Made by a program: the position numbers and the translations under genes
Notes under the pieces: model-generated
The model's input: the letters and a program-made list of their open reading frames with translations, nothing else
The model's database searches: none
What the model was told of the DNA's origin: nothing
Shown: piece after piece, positions 17,631-25,723 of the stretch
How positions within the stretch are numbered: the stretch's first letter is position 1
How the letters are laid out: every line of letters starts with the position of its first letter
Origin: Fibrobacteria bacterium AD312
Lineage (GTDB): Bacteria; Fibrobacterota; Fibrobacteria; Fibrobacterales; Fibrobacteraceae
Direction: 5' to 3'
Assembly: GCA_001462345.1 (NCBI GenBank)
Contig: LIUM01000005.1
Coordinates: forward strand, 1 to 64,000
DNA length: 64,000 nt

Positions 17631-18208
17631 GATATCTCCTTGATTTCTTTTAGTATTCGTTCTTGTAAAAATAAGCCGAGCAACATATGACATAAGGAAG
17701 TCGCACGAGAGTCTTCACTATATAGACGCCTTGCAAACTTCCCTTTTTGTAATTGAGTTTCTTTAAATTGTGCTGCCCTATCTGCAAAATCGAGCACAGT
17801 GATTCTAGGGTGAGAAATCGTCTTTAATAACTGATTCCACTCCGTCACTTGCAGAATTTCTTCCTTAAACGCCTCTTCGGGCAAAGTCACTAAGTTTAAG
17901 TGCGCCTTTGTTTTAGAAAGTAATTCTTCTAAAAAAACCTGGTATGTCTTAAAAATAACAGAAGCCTTTTGATGTAAGCGCAATTCTCTTAAACCAAGGC
18001 CTAAAACGATTCGCCCTGCCTGTTTTCCAATAATATCAGAAGGAGCTCGTTGTAACAAGGATTCTAAAGGAATTAAGACTGGCCCTGGAAGGACAAACTG
18101 CACCGATAAATCTGAAGCTAAACAAAGCAATAACTCTGAAAAATGAGAAGCGACCTCGCCATTATCACCAAAAAAGTCATCCGCTATTACTAGTATTCTG
18201 TTTTCCAC
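17627..18208 (-). CDS. Hypothetical protein, weakly SGNH-hydrolase-like
   Basis: 193 residues with GTG start (GTGGAAAAC). The sequence opens with ILVIADDFFGDNGEVASHFSE and has GRIVLGLGLRELRLHQ near residue 85, an order faintly like blocks I and III of SGNH/GDSL hydrolases, but the catalytic Ser and the DxxH end are not visible. No signal peptide or membrane segment. If the fold is right, activity is probably lost or altered. It lies between the TusA-domain gene (9-bp gap) and the zinc-ribbon gene (4-nt overlap), so all three are likely made together. Confidence 0.65.
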   Translation of the reverse strand: MENRILVIADDFFGDNGEVASHFSELLLCLASDLSVQFVLPGPVLIPLESLLQRAPSDIIGKQAGRIVLGLGLRELRLHQKASVIFKTYQVFLEELLSKTKAHLNLVTLPEEAFKEEILQVTEWNQLLKTISHPRITVLDFADRAAQFKETQLQKGKFARRLYSEDSRATSLCHMLLGLFLQERILKEIKEIS

Positions 18209-18217
18209 AACATTAAT

Positions 18218-18757
18218 TTACTTTGGTTCTTCTTCTTTGAGTACGTTTATTATCCAATAATCGTCTTTTTTTTCTCTTTTTTTGATAATATACCCTTCTG
18301 CGACCAGTGTTTGGGGCACATTTTGTATTGGATAACCCTCATCTAAAGCAATTTGAAGCTCACTCCCTTCTGGTAACCCAGCTAAAACCAGTTTAGCTCG
18401 AACCGCATTTCCTGGGCAAACAACACCTCTAAGATCAAGCATTTCCTTAAAATACTCGTTTTCACATCTTTTTTTATTACGCAGTGTAATACTAGAAGCT
18501 TTTTCACAAAAGTCCACAATAGAAGATGCATATTGAAGAGGATTACTCATCCAATCAAGCATCGGCACATTCAGTTCTTCTTGATAAAACAAAAAAAAGA
18601 GTGAAAAAGCCTTTTCTAACGAAAAAACAGGCTTATTTGGAAAATTTCGTCGTAAAATATCCACACAAGCATGCCCCAAAAGAGATTGCAAAGCTTTATC
18701 AAATTCGGGTAAATTTCTATTTACATGAAGCCATTTTTGTATTGGTGTTTGATTCAT
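18218..18757 (-). CDS. TusA/SirA-like domain protein with a novel N-terminal domain
   Basis: 179 residues. Residues 105-172 match the TusA fold: LDLRGVVCPGNAVRAKLVL with the sulfur-carrying Cys114, then LPEGSELQIALDEGYPIQNVPQ and a final EGYIIKK strand. TusA proteins shuttle persulfide sulfur. Residues 1-104 are a helical domain with several aromatics and Cys31, Cys84 and Cys98; I do not recognise it. Standalone TusA is about 80 residues, so this is a fusion. First gene of a three-gene operon, and divergent from the GT2 gene. Confidence 0.82.
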   Translation of the reverse strand: MNQTPIQKWLHVNRNLPEFDKALQSLLGHACVDILRRNFPNKPVFSLEKAFSLFFLFYQEELNVPMLDWMSNPLQYASSIVDFCEKASSITLRNKKRCENEYFKEMLDLRGVVCPGNAVRAKLVLAGLPEGSELQIALDEGYPIQNVPQTLVAEGYIIKKREKKDDYWIINVLKEEEPK

Positions 18758-18856
18758 AATAAAAATGAAGTGTTTTTCTTTAAAGAATGTAGCAAAGTTT
18801 AAATACCCTTTCTATATTTGGCACCCAAGCATACAAGTGCAAAAGGCTTTTTTATA

Positions 18857-20410
18857 ATGAACCAATTTTTACTGAATCTTATGTTTGTAGTTTATGTGAT
18901 CGCCGGTATCGGTCTGATTGCATATGGTTTTAACTGCTATGTCAGTATTTATCTTTTCTTAAAGAATAGTCGACGCGTTCGACTCACTGACCGTAAAAAC
19001 ATTCTTCGTTTTTATAGAGATCATTCCATGGATGATCTACCTATGGTCACCACACAACTTCCCGTTTATAACGAAGCCAACTGCGTCGAGCGCTTAATTG
19101 ATGCTGTTTGTGCTATTGATTATCCTCGTGATCGCCATGAGATTCAAGTTCTAGATGATTCCACCGATGAATGCCTCGAAGTCACTACTCGTAAAGTAAA
19201 TGAAATGAAGGCCAAAGGCTATAACATTACTTTAATTCATCGTACCAATCGCAAAGATTATAAAGCTGGTGCATTAAAAGAAGGTATGCTTGTTGCCAAG
19301 GGCAACTTCCTCGCCATTTTTGATGCTGACTTTGTTCCAGAAAAAGACTTCCTTTTGAAAACCGTTCCATACATGGTTATGGATCCAACCATCGGTCTAG
19401 TTCAAGGTCGCTGGGGACACTTAAACCGCACTGAATCTGGTTTGACCTTAGCTCAATCTATTGGTATTGACGGTCACTTTGTGATCGAACAGTCCGCTCG
19501 TAGCTGGGGTAACCTATTCATGAACTTCAACGGTACCGCAGGTATCTGGCGCAGACAAGCAATTGACGATGCTGGTGGCTGGGAAGGTGATACCCTTACA
19601 GAAGACATGGATCTTTCTTATCGCAGTCAGCTTGCTGGTTGGAAAATGAAATTCGTTTTTGATGTAATTGTCCCTGCTGAACTTCCTAACGACATCAATG
19701 CCTTTAAGGCACAACAATATCGCTGGGCTAAAGGTTCCATTCAAACAGCTAAAAAAGTTCTTCCTTTAGTAATGAAAGCAAAAGTACCTCTTCGAGTAAA
19801 GATTGGAGCTTTTATGCACACCACTCATTACTCCATCCACCCTTGCATGCTTTTCACTGCTATTTGCGCTTTCCCTCTTCTCGCTTGGTTTGAACCTATC
19901 GCTCAAGTACCAAGCTTTGTTTTCGCTATTGGCTTCGCCTTTATCTTCCTTGCAGCCATCGCTCCTTCTACCCTATATTTTGTAGCACAACGTTGCTCAG
20001 GCTATACTGGTTGGAAAGTTCGCTTACTTTCTCTACCTATTTTAATGGCTGTTGGAGTAGGTATTGCCGTCAGCAATTCACGCGCAGTCATGTCTGCTGT
20101 TTTAGGTCACAAAGGCTCTTTTGTTAGAACCCCTAAAAAAGGTCAAAAGCATTTAAGTTCTTATGCTCAAAAATTCCCAATCATTGCTTCTCTTGAATTG
20201 CTCGTTGGTGGCTATTGTATCTTTGGTTTGTTAGAATATATCGGTGCTCAGAAATTTATTATCGGCCCATTCTTAGCCCTCTATTCTATTGGCTTCCTCT
20301 CTGTAGGTGTTTTAAGTTTCATGCATTACTTCACTAACTTACTCGAAGTACATCGCGATAAAAAAGCACAAGCCCAAAACATTGAGATCCAGCCAGAAGT
20401 CCCTGTCTAA
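18857..20410 (+). CDS. Processive family 2 glycosyltransferase (cellulose synthase-like)
   Basis: 517 residues, starting at ATG 18857 (MNQFLLNLM), which directly begins the first membrane helix; an in-frame TTG at 18818 is less likely. The cytosolic GT-A domain has TTQLPVYNEANCVERLIDAV, VLDDSTDE, FDADF (metal-binding DxD type), TEDMD (base) and QQYRW, the Q(Q/R)xRW motif of processive beta-glycan synthases. About four membrane segments follow. The layout resembles CslA-type glucomannan and related synthases. The product cannot be told; an exopolysaccharide or envelope glucan is likely. Codon choice is cleaner than in neighbours, suggesting high expression. Terminator follows. Confidence 0.9.
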   Translation: MNQFLLNLMFVVYVIAGIGLIAYGFNCYVSIYLFLKNSRRVRLTDRKNILRFYRDHSMDDLPMVTTQLPVYNEANCVERLIDAVCAIDYPRDRHEIQVLDDSTDECLEVTTRKVNEMKAKGYNITLIHRTNRKDYKAGALKEGMLVAKGNFLAIFDADFVPEKDFLLKTVPYMVMDPTIGLVQGRWGHLNRTESGLTLAQSIGIDGHFVIEQSARSWGNLFMNFNGTAGIWRRQAIDDAGGWEGDTLTEDMDLSYRSQLAGWKMKFVFDVIVPAELPNDINAFKAQQYRWAKGSIQTAKKVLPLVMKAKVPLRVKIGAFMHTTHYSIHPCMLFTAICAFPLLAWFEPIAQVPSFVFAIGFAFIFLAAIAPSTLYFVAQRCSGYTGWKVRLLSLPILMAVGVGIAVSNSRAVMSAVLGHKGSFVRTPKKGQKHLSSYAQKFPIIASLELLVGGYCIFGLLEYIGAQKFIIGPFLALYSIGFLSVGVLSFMHYFTNLLEVHRDKKAQAQNIEIQPEVPV

Positions 20411-20431
20411 GGAATTTATTTTATTTTTTCT

Positions 20432-20704
20432 CTAAAAGCGGCATCGATATGCCGCTTTTATTTTATTCTCTTTTTGTAACTGGATTTCTTTATCTGTATA
20501 AAACAGAAAACATTTTGATCTAAGTCGTTGTTCTATTTGCATTACTTGAAGAGCATATTCTAAATCCTTAATTTGTCTATTATAAAATGAAAAAGACGTA
20601 CGATGCATTTGAGAAAAAAAAGAAAGACAAATGGAAAGAGAAATACCTGTAAGGATAACGCCAACGCATAATTCAATTAAAGTAAATCCTTTTTTTATTG
20701 ACAT
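20432..20704 (-). CDS. Minor pseudopilin with class III signal
   Basis: 90 residues. The N-terminus KKGFTLIELCVGVIL has the prepilin-peptidase site (cut before Phe, with Glu at +5) and then a hydrophobic helix. The rest (about 60 residues) is short for a pilin and basic at the end. The start overlaps the preceding pseudopilin gene by 10 nt. The last nine codons run through the terminator hairpin of the opposing GT2 gene. Likely a GspH/J or PilV/W-like minor pseudopilin of the same machine. Confidence 0.78.
   Translation of the reverse strand: MSIKKGFTLIELCVGVILTGISLSICLSFFSQMHRTSFSFYNRQIKDLEYALQVMQIEQRLRSKCFLFYTDKEIQLQKENKIKAAYRCRF
20434..20459 (+). terminator. Rho-independent terminator of the GT2 gene
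   Basis: An 11-bp stem AAAAGCGGCAT/ATGCCGCTTTT with a 4-nt loop, followed on the plus strand by a T-rich tract. It lies inside the 3' end of the opposing pseudopilin gene. Confidence 0.88.
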
Positions 20705-21045
20705 GGCAGAACCCTCTCTAACTGAGATAAAAGCTGTTTATGTTCTTTAGATAATACTTGAACACGAATAAATAGCAAAGGCACATTTTCTTTTATTCTA
20801 GTGCTACTCCATTCCATTTCACCCCAAGAACGAATAGGCGAGCGAACAACTTCCTCAATACAAGAAGGAGGATAATCCATTTTTATTTCTATTAAACTAG
20901 CGGCTTCGCGAAACGCTTCTAAGCGTTTTTTTTCAAAAGAACGAATCTCTCTATAACCATCTAAAAACAGGAAGAGGGATGTAGATAAAACACCTAGAAG
21001 AATAAGGCTTACAAGCACTTCAATCAAAGAAAATCCCTTGTTCAT
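20695..21045 (-). CDS. Minor pseudopilin (GspI/PilV-like)
   Basis: 116 residues. Start at 21045 (MNKGFSLIEV), because this ATG overlaps the upstream stop as ATGA; an in-frame ATG at 21057 lies inside that gene. The KGFSLIEVLVSLILLGVL class III signal and hydrophobic helix are typical of type IV pilins and type II pseudopilins. The soluble part has two Cys (near IDYPPSCIEEV and the final LPCQ), possibly a disulfide. Sixth gene of the operon. Confidence 0.82.
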   Translation of the reverse strand: MNKGFSLIEVLVSLILLGVLSTSLFLFLDGYREIRSFEKKRLEAFREAASLIEIKMDYPPSCIEEVVRSPIRSWGEMEWSSTRIKENVPLLFIRVQVLSKEHKQLLSQLERVLPCQ

Positions 21046-21896
21046 TTTATGGCCCAAGAAAAAATACGTAATGGGTTTTGGTTAGCAAGATCTATTGGTA
21101 AAAAGAGAGAGTCTTGACTTTCGATTGTTCTCGCTGCATTAGACCAAAAAGGAATACCAAAAGTTTTTTCGCTCACCAAAACGGTATCTTCACTTAGAAA
21201 AACACCACGAGCCTCCACTGGATCTGAGATTTCTATTGTACCGCGTGCATAAAGACTCGCCTCATTTATTTTTATTAGACCAGAAAGCGAAATAGATCCT
21301 GTTGAAAACAAGTGCAAAGAATCAATTATTCCCTCTCCCTCAATTAGAACATTCCCTTCCACATAAAACGCTATTTTTGAAAATCGATTTTTTTGCAAAT
21401 CTATTTTTAAGTCCCCAAGAGCCACATAAAATGTTCCTAAAAAATCATCCTTTTTGGGATTATAAAAATAGGTGTTTCCATACAAAGTGTCTTTATAGGA
21501 TTCACTCTGCCAACGTTCTTGATAATACAAGAGACACCTTGACTCTGCTTGTAATAAGTCCTGATGTGAAAAAGGTGGATTGTTTTTTGAAGTATAAAAA
21601 CCTGCATAGGCAAACACTTCTCGCTCCCCTGCTTGTGTTTTTAGAACAAGCCATGGGCCCAATGTATCTGTTAAAACATTAGGAAATGAATTTTTAGAAT
21701 TAGAAAAACGTACATGATAAAGCTTTAATAAAATGGCGGACTCGGCATTATATTGCACTTGCAATCGAGATTCAAAATGAGTCACCCGCGAAAGGAGCGC
21801 CCCAGTGGAATGAAGAAGAGCAGAGAAAATAAACGTTAATGCTAAAAAAAGCAACCATACGAGTGGTAGAATCGCGCCCTTTTTATTCTTATTCAT
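21042..21896 (-). CDS. PilX/GspK-like protein with a possible beta-solenoid domain
   Basis: 284 residues. The first 60 residues look like the PilX N-terminal segment: KKGAILPLVWLLFLALTFIF then a helix with YNAESAILL. From about residue 150 there are short repeated beta-strand units (NVLIEGEGIIDSLHLFSTG, then ISLSGLIKINEASLYARG and IEISDPVEARGVFLSED), a spacing seen in right-handed beta-solenoids such as bactofilins. It is coupled by ATGA overlaps to genes on both sides. A role as pilus or pseudopilus tip/assembly component is inferred. Confidence 0.68.
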   Translation of the reverse strand: MNKNKKGAILPLVWLLFLALTFIFSALLHSTGALLSRVTHFESRLQVQYNAESAILLKLYHVRFSNSKNSFPNVLTDTLGPWLVLKTQAGEREVFAYAGFYTSKNNPPFSHQDLLQAESRCLLYYQERWQSESYKDTLYGNTYFYNPKKDDFLGTFYVALGDLKIDLQKNRFSKIAFYVEGNVLIEGEGIIDSLHLFSTGSISLSGLIKINEASLYARGTIEISDPVEARGVFLSEDTVLVSEKTFGIPFWSNAARTIESQDSLFLPIDLANQNPLRIFSWAIK

Positions 21897-22777
21897 AAAG
21901 ACCTTGATACCGTATCTTTTTCACAACTCAATAATACTCGATTCGTTTCAATTTTATGGACACGATAATCTCCAATAAAATCACCTACTTTATAAATCGT
22001 TTTATTTCCAGTCCCTTGAAGATGAAAAACGCGCCCTGCAATAGCCCCCTTGATTTGAAATGAAGGCAAAAGACAACGAGGTTTTTTCTTTTTTAACATA
22101 GGAGAAACTTTTTTTTCAGAGTCAAAGGGATTTCCTTTCAAGCGAAGACTTTCTCGTTTAAGAGCATTCAGTTCGTGTGCGTTTCGTTCGTTTATGTTTC
22201 GCTCGTCTGCATTTTGCTGGTGTGCGTTTCGCTCAAAAGCGGAGATTAATTTCCCTAACTTATCCTTGACTTCAAACTCTTGTATTTTTTGAGAGCTAGA
22301 CTCCGTTGTATTTTGATTCATTCGCCGTAAGCACACTTGATTTAAGAAATAAACGTTCGGTTTCGATGATTTCACTAATTCAAATTGTTTGAAAAACCAA
22401 TCAGGTGCCTTTTTCCCTATTGTTTGAATAAATGAAAAAATGGAATAGAAATCTCCTTCGACTTGAAACCGATATTCATTGCCATTCGACTCCACTTGAA
22501 AATGGTGTAAAACTACAGAAGCGCCTAATGCGAATGACACTAAAGAATCAGGAGAAAATGGATTGGTATGATATTTTTCTTTCCATGGTTTCCATGAGAG
22601 CATTAAAGAATCCCATAAGGGTTTATAAACATCCATCTCTTTTTGAACAGATCTTATTTTTTTTCTTTCTAGCCCATTTTGAATGGTTGGGTATAAAAAA
22701 TAATAGGAGCCAAAGAGAGTTATAACCCCTAGTATTAAAAAGCAAATCACCACCTTTTGTTTTTGGCTTAATTTCAT
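21893..22777 (-). CDS. Fused PilO/GspM-like and PilP/GspC-like inner-membrane protein
   Basis: 294 residues. A membrane helix at about 8-28 (VVICFLILGVITLFGSYYFL) is followed by a PilO/GspM-like region with a coiled segment and FQVEGDFYSIFSFIQTIGK, a pattern typical of PilO. A repetitive linker (about 180-206; see the tandem repeat) joins a C-terminal domain, GAIAGRVFHLQGTGNKTIYK then VGDFIGDYRVHKI, which fits the homology region of PilP/GspC that contacts the secretin. Such a fusion would bridge inner platform and secretin in one chain. Stop and start overlap neighbours by 4 nt. Confidence 0.68.
   Translation of the reverse strand: MKLSQKQKVVICFLILGVITLFGSYYFLYPTIQNGLERKKIRSVQKEMDVYKPLWDSLMLSWKPWKEKYHTNPFSPDSLVSFALGASVVLHHFQVESNGNEYRFQVEGDFYSIFSFIQTIGKKAPDWFFKQFELVKSSKPNVYFLNQVCLRRMNQNTTESSSQKIQEFEVKDKLGKLISAFERNAHQQNADERNINERNAHELNALKRESLRLKGNPFDSEKKVSPMLKKKKPRCLLPSFQIKGAIAGRVFHLQGTGNKTIYKVGDFIGDYRVHKIETNRVLLSCEKDTVSRSL
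22160..22234 (-). repeat. 15-bp tandem repeat within the PilO/PilP-like gene
   Basis: Five imperfect 15-bp units (22160, 22175, 22190, 22205, 22220) encode five-residue repeats such as ERNAH, QQNAD, ERNIN, ERNAH and ELNAL. The period keeps the reading frame. It makes a flexible, polar, probably helical linker between two domains. Confidence 0.85.
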
Positions 22778-23871
22778 AAAAACAGATCCATTTGAAAACT
22801 GACTCTTCCTTCTGTATTCGATTGAACAGAGCCCACTATTATTTTTTTGATTTTAAAAAATCGACTGTTTTTTAGTTCTCGCTCTAATTTGGAGGACTCC
22901 TCAAAATGAATTGCAGAAAAGCTTAAAACAAAATGGAGCCCCTCTTCTGAAGGAATTTTCTTTAAGGACAAAAGCCTTGTTCCTTTTCCAGAAGCAGTTA
23001 CAATCTCATTGATGAGAAGATCTAAATCTAAAGGAGTAGGCATACTTAATATTTGATTTTGAAATTCTAATATTTTTTCTCGAAGAGAATCCTGCTGAAT
23101 CTGTTCTTGCACTTGCCTTGCTAAAAAGCTTTCTTTTGAAGAAAAAAGAAACTGATTTAAGAAAAAGATTCCCGTCCATAAAATGAAGACCAAAATAAAC
23201 GCATAAAGGAAACGCCTCTGCAATCGTTTCCATGCACGTTCCTTAAGCTCTATAGAAGGATCTAAATCCCAATGACGCCAAAAAGGATCTAACAAAGCCT
23301 TCTCAAATAAACTGGACACAGCCGATTCAGAAACAATAGAGACAGGAGGGTCTCCTAAGCGTGAAAGAAAAGCATCTCCTTGAATAAAAAGCCTAAGTCG
23401 ATGTAGCCTTTGATTTAGATCTATTGTTTTTTCTTCTACTTGTTCTTGAATCCAATGCACTAATTTCCCTTCACAGAAAATCAATAAAAACAAATGACCT
23501 TTTAAGTAACCACCACATATTAAATTTTCAAACCCTTCTTTTTTTAACATTTCTTCTTCTGCGTAGGCGGTAAAAGCAATCGCCAAAGGTAAGACTCGAT
23601 CACAAAAAGGGCGATCGATAGAAAAGTCTTTTAATGAAAAGGCGACAAGAAAACGATGCGTTCGGCCCATGGAACTATTAAAAGAAATTAAAGGCAAAAA
23701 AGAAATCCGATGATGGACTCGCTCACAAGAAAGAGGCAATTCTTTTTTTATATGATTTACAATCATTGCCTCGTGGGGTTCTTCGCCAAAGGGCGTTTGC
23801 ATTTCTAAAGTAAGAGTAAAACAATCTGAAACTCCTTGGATGATTTCTTTTCCTTTTTTGACTAAAATCAT
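22774..23871 (-). CDS. GspL/PilM-PilN-like assembly protein
   Basis: 365 residues. A cytoplasmic region (1-215) without obvious motifs, one membrane helix at about 220-240 (FLYAFILVFILWTGIFFLNQ), and a periplasmic part with a coiled coil followed by a ferredoxin-like PilN/GspL segment (TRLLSLKKIPSEEGLHFVL). This is the layout of GspL, which in type IV pili is split into PilM and PilN. The actin-like ATP motifs of PilM are not evident. It follows the secretin gene with a 4-nt overlap. Confidence 0.65.
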   Translation of the reverse strand: MILVKKGKEIIQGVSDCFTLTLEMQTPFGEEPHEAMIVNHIKKELPLSCERVHHRISFLPLISFNSSMGRTHRFLVAFSLKDFSIDRPFCDRVLPLAIAFTAYAEEEMLKKEGFENLICGGYLKGHLFLLIFCEGKLVHWIQEQVEEKTIDLNQRLHRLRLFIQGDAFLSRLGDPPVSIVSESAVSSLFEKALLDPFWRHWDLDPSIELKERAWKRLQRRFLYAFILVFILWTGIFFLNQFLFSSKESFLARQVQEQIQQDSLREKILEFQNQILSMPTPLDLDLLINEIVTASGKGTRLLSLKKIPSEEGLHFVLSFSAIHFEESSKLERELKNSRFFKIKKIIVGSVQSNTEGRVSFQMDLFL

Positions 23872-25601
23872 TTTGCCGCCTTGGATTTGTTTTTACGAAT
23901 CAAACGTGGTGTAATAAAAACGGCAAGCTCCATAGTATAATCTTCATTGGTATGGTAACTAAACCATTTTCCAACCCAAGGGAGGCTCCCTAAAAAAGGA
24001 ATCGCAGAACGAACTTTAGCAGATGTTTTTCGAATTAGCCCACCTAGACAAAACGTTTCCCCTTCTTTTAAAGAAACGGTTGTTTTTAAGTTTCTTGTAC
24101 TAATATCTCTTGGCCCTTCTCCAGAACTTCTAGCCGATGTTTTAATCTCAGGAATAATTTCTATGGTAATTTCTCCACTTCGAGCTACAGAAGGTGTAAT
24201 TTCTAGGCTGACGCCTTCATTAAAAGATCTATAATCCGTTATAGGAAAACCATCTGCAGAGACTTGACTCACCATATAGTAAGTGGTATTCGTCACGTTA
24301 ATGCTTGCTTTATTTCCATTTAAGGTGCTAATACTTGGCCTTGCTAAAATTTCGGCTTGATTATTTTCTTCAAGAGCCGCCAATTCAAAATCAAATTGGT
24401 CTGAAAGAAGCCCTATTTCACCAAATCCCCTGCCCCAAAAACGACTTTTGTCCGAAATACGAATAAAACTATTTATGCCTAGCCCTCCTTCGCTTGTCTT
24501 TTTTGCCGATCCAGAGCGAAAACCAAATTCAAATTGTTTCCCCTTATTAAATTCAACGATGATGCATTCCAGTAATACCTGTAACGTTTCTACATCTATT
24601 TTTTTTAAGAAATGAGATGCCGATTCTATTTCTGTAGAAGCTCCCATCAACAGCAATGCATTTTGTTCTTTCACTTCTAAAATGCGAAGCCCTCGATCTT
24701 GATACGCCTTGGTAAGTAATAGAAGTGCTTTCTCAGAATGAATATGTTCTAGATAATACAATGAATTCGCTGCAATGGCCGAAGGAGCTCCCCGTTCTCC
24801 GACTAAAATAGTGCCCAGAGAATCAAAAGTATAAGTGTAGCGACTCCCTTGAAAAAGCATTTTCAATAACGCATTCAAAGGTAGAGAATCCGCTTTAAGA
24901 TACACGTTTTCACGAAGCTCTCCATAGACCGCTAAATTCAAATGAGCGAGCGTAGCCATCTCATTCAAAACGTTTTTAAGAGACGCCGCCTCCAAATCCA
25001 CAAAAAATAAAGAATCTCTATAAGCAAGTTCCACAATAGAAGATGATTCTTCTTTTGGTTGCTTTTCTTCTTCTACAAAAAAGCAATCTGGCCCAGAACG
25101 CACTCGAAAACCATGGGCTTTCATTAAAGAAACTAACGCAGAATGCGCAGGAAGACCTTGTAAACGCCCACTAATTTTCACTTTAATTTTTGGATCAATT
25201 AAGATGTTCAAATTGGTATTCGCAGCATATTCTTTAATAAACTCTTGAATCTCTTTATTTTGAACATCGATAAAAACAAGACCGTCTTTGGAATAAAACC
25301 GATTCTCTCCTCGTTCTATTTTTTTTCGAATTCGATATAGAGCCCCTTCTTGAATCACTTCAAGCCCATTGGCATTTGCAATCGCCGAAAGCCCTTCAAA
25401 AAGGCCAACGCTATCTAAATGAACCGTTATGTTTGCCGAGATATTTTGATCGACAAGAATCGCCATATCATAGGCCGCAGAGATCGTCCGCACCACCTCT
25501 TTGATATCTGTGTTTACAAAATCAAGAGAAAGCTTAGGAGCCAAAGCATTAGCTAAAGCAACACCCCAAAAGAATAAGAAAAAGAAAGACCGGCTGAACA
25601 T
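23868..25601 (-). CDS. Secretin (GspD/PilQ family)
   Basis: 577 residues. Start at 25601 (MFSRSFFF) supported by GGAGG 4 nt upstream; signal peptide ends near ANALA. N-terminal STN/N0-like domains contain LDFVNTDIKEVVRTISAAYD and a second similar segment FIDVQNKEIQEFIKEYA. The secretin core ends with the classical block SLKEGETFCLGGLIRKTSAKV and IPFLGSLPWVGKWF. It would form the outer-membrane ring. No pilotin gene or S-domain is obvious. It heads the run of coupled genes down to 20432. Confidence 0.92.
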   Translation of the reverse strand: MFSRSFFFLFFWGVALANALAPKLSLDFVNTDIKEVVRTISAAYDMAILVDQNISANITVHLDSVGLFEGLSAIANANGLEVIQEGALYRIRKKIERGENRFYSKDGLVFIDVQNKEIQEFIKEYAANTNLNILIDPKIKVKISGRLQGLPAHSALVSLMKAHGFRVRSGPDCFFVEEEKQPKEESSSIVELAYRDSLFFVDLEAASLKNVLNEMATLAHLNLAVYGELRENVYLKADSLPLNALLKMLFQGSRYTYTFDSLGTILVGERGAPSAIAANSLYYLEHIHSEKALLLLTKAYQDRGLRILEVKEQNALLLMGASTEIESASHFLKKIDVETLQVLLECIIVEFNKGKQFEFGFRSGSAKKTSEGGLGINSFIRISDKSRFWGRGFGEIGLLSDQFDFELAALEENNQAEILARPSISTLNGNKASINVTNTTYYMVSQVSADGFPITDYRSFNEGVSLEITPSVARSGEITIEIIPEIKTSARSSGEGPRDISTRNLKTTVSLKEGETFCLGGLIRKTSAKVRSAIPFLGSLPWVGKWFSYHTNEDYTMELAVFITPRLIRKNKSKAAK

Positions 25602-25661
25602 ACATCCTCCATAAGACAATGCAGTCTTTTCTATAAGAAAAGCCCCCTGCAAGGGATGTAT

Positions 25662-25685
25662 AAAAAAACCAGCTCTTAAAGCTGG
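25662..25685 (-). terminator. Terminator between the secreted-protein gene and the secretin gene
   Basis: CCAGCT/AGCTGG stem (25669-25674 with 25680-25685), followed on the minus strand by seven T residues. It lies 60 bp upstream of the secretin start, so it may end or attenuate the transcript of the preceding gene. Confidence 0.8.
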
Positions 25686-25723
25686 CTTTTAATTTATAAA
25701 AAATAAAAGGAAAAAGAAAGGAG

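Noticed and set aside
22160-22234. CRISPR-like repeats (also at 51994-52100)
   Set aside because: Units are contiguous without spacers; one set is in frame inside a gene and the other is a 40-bp tandem duplication. No cas genes are present.
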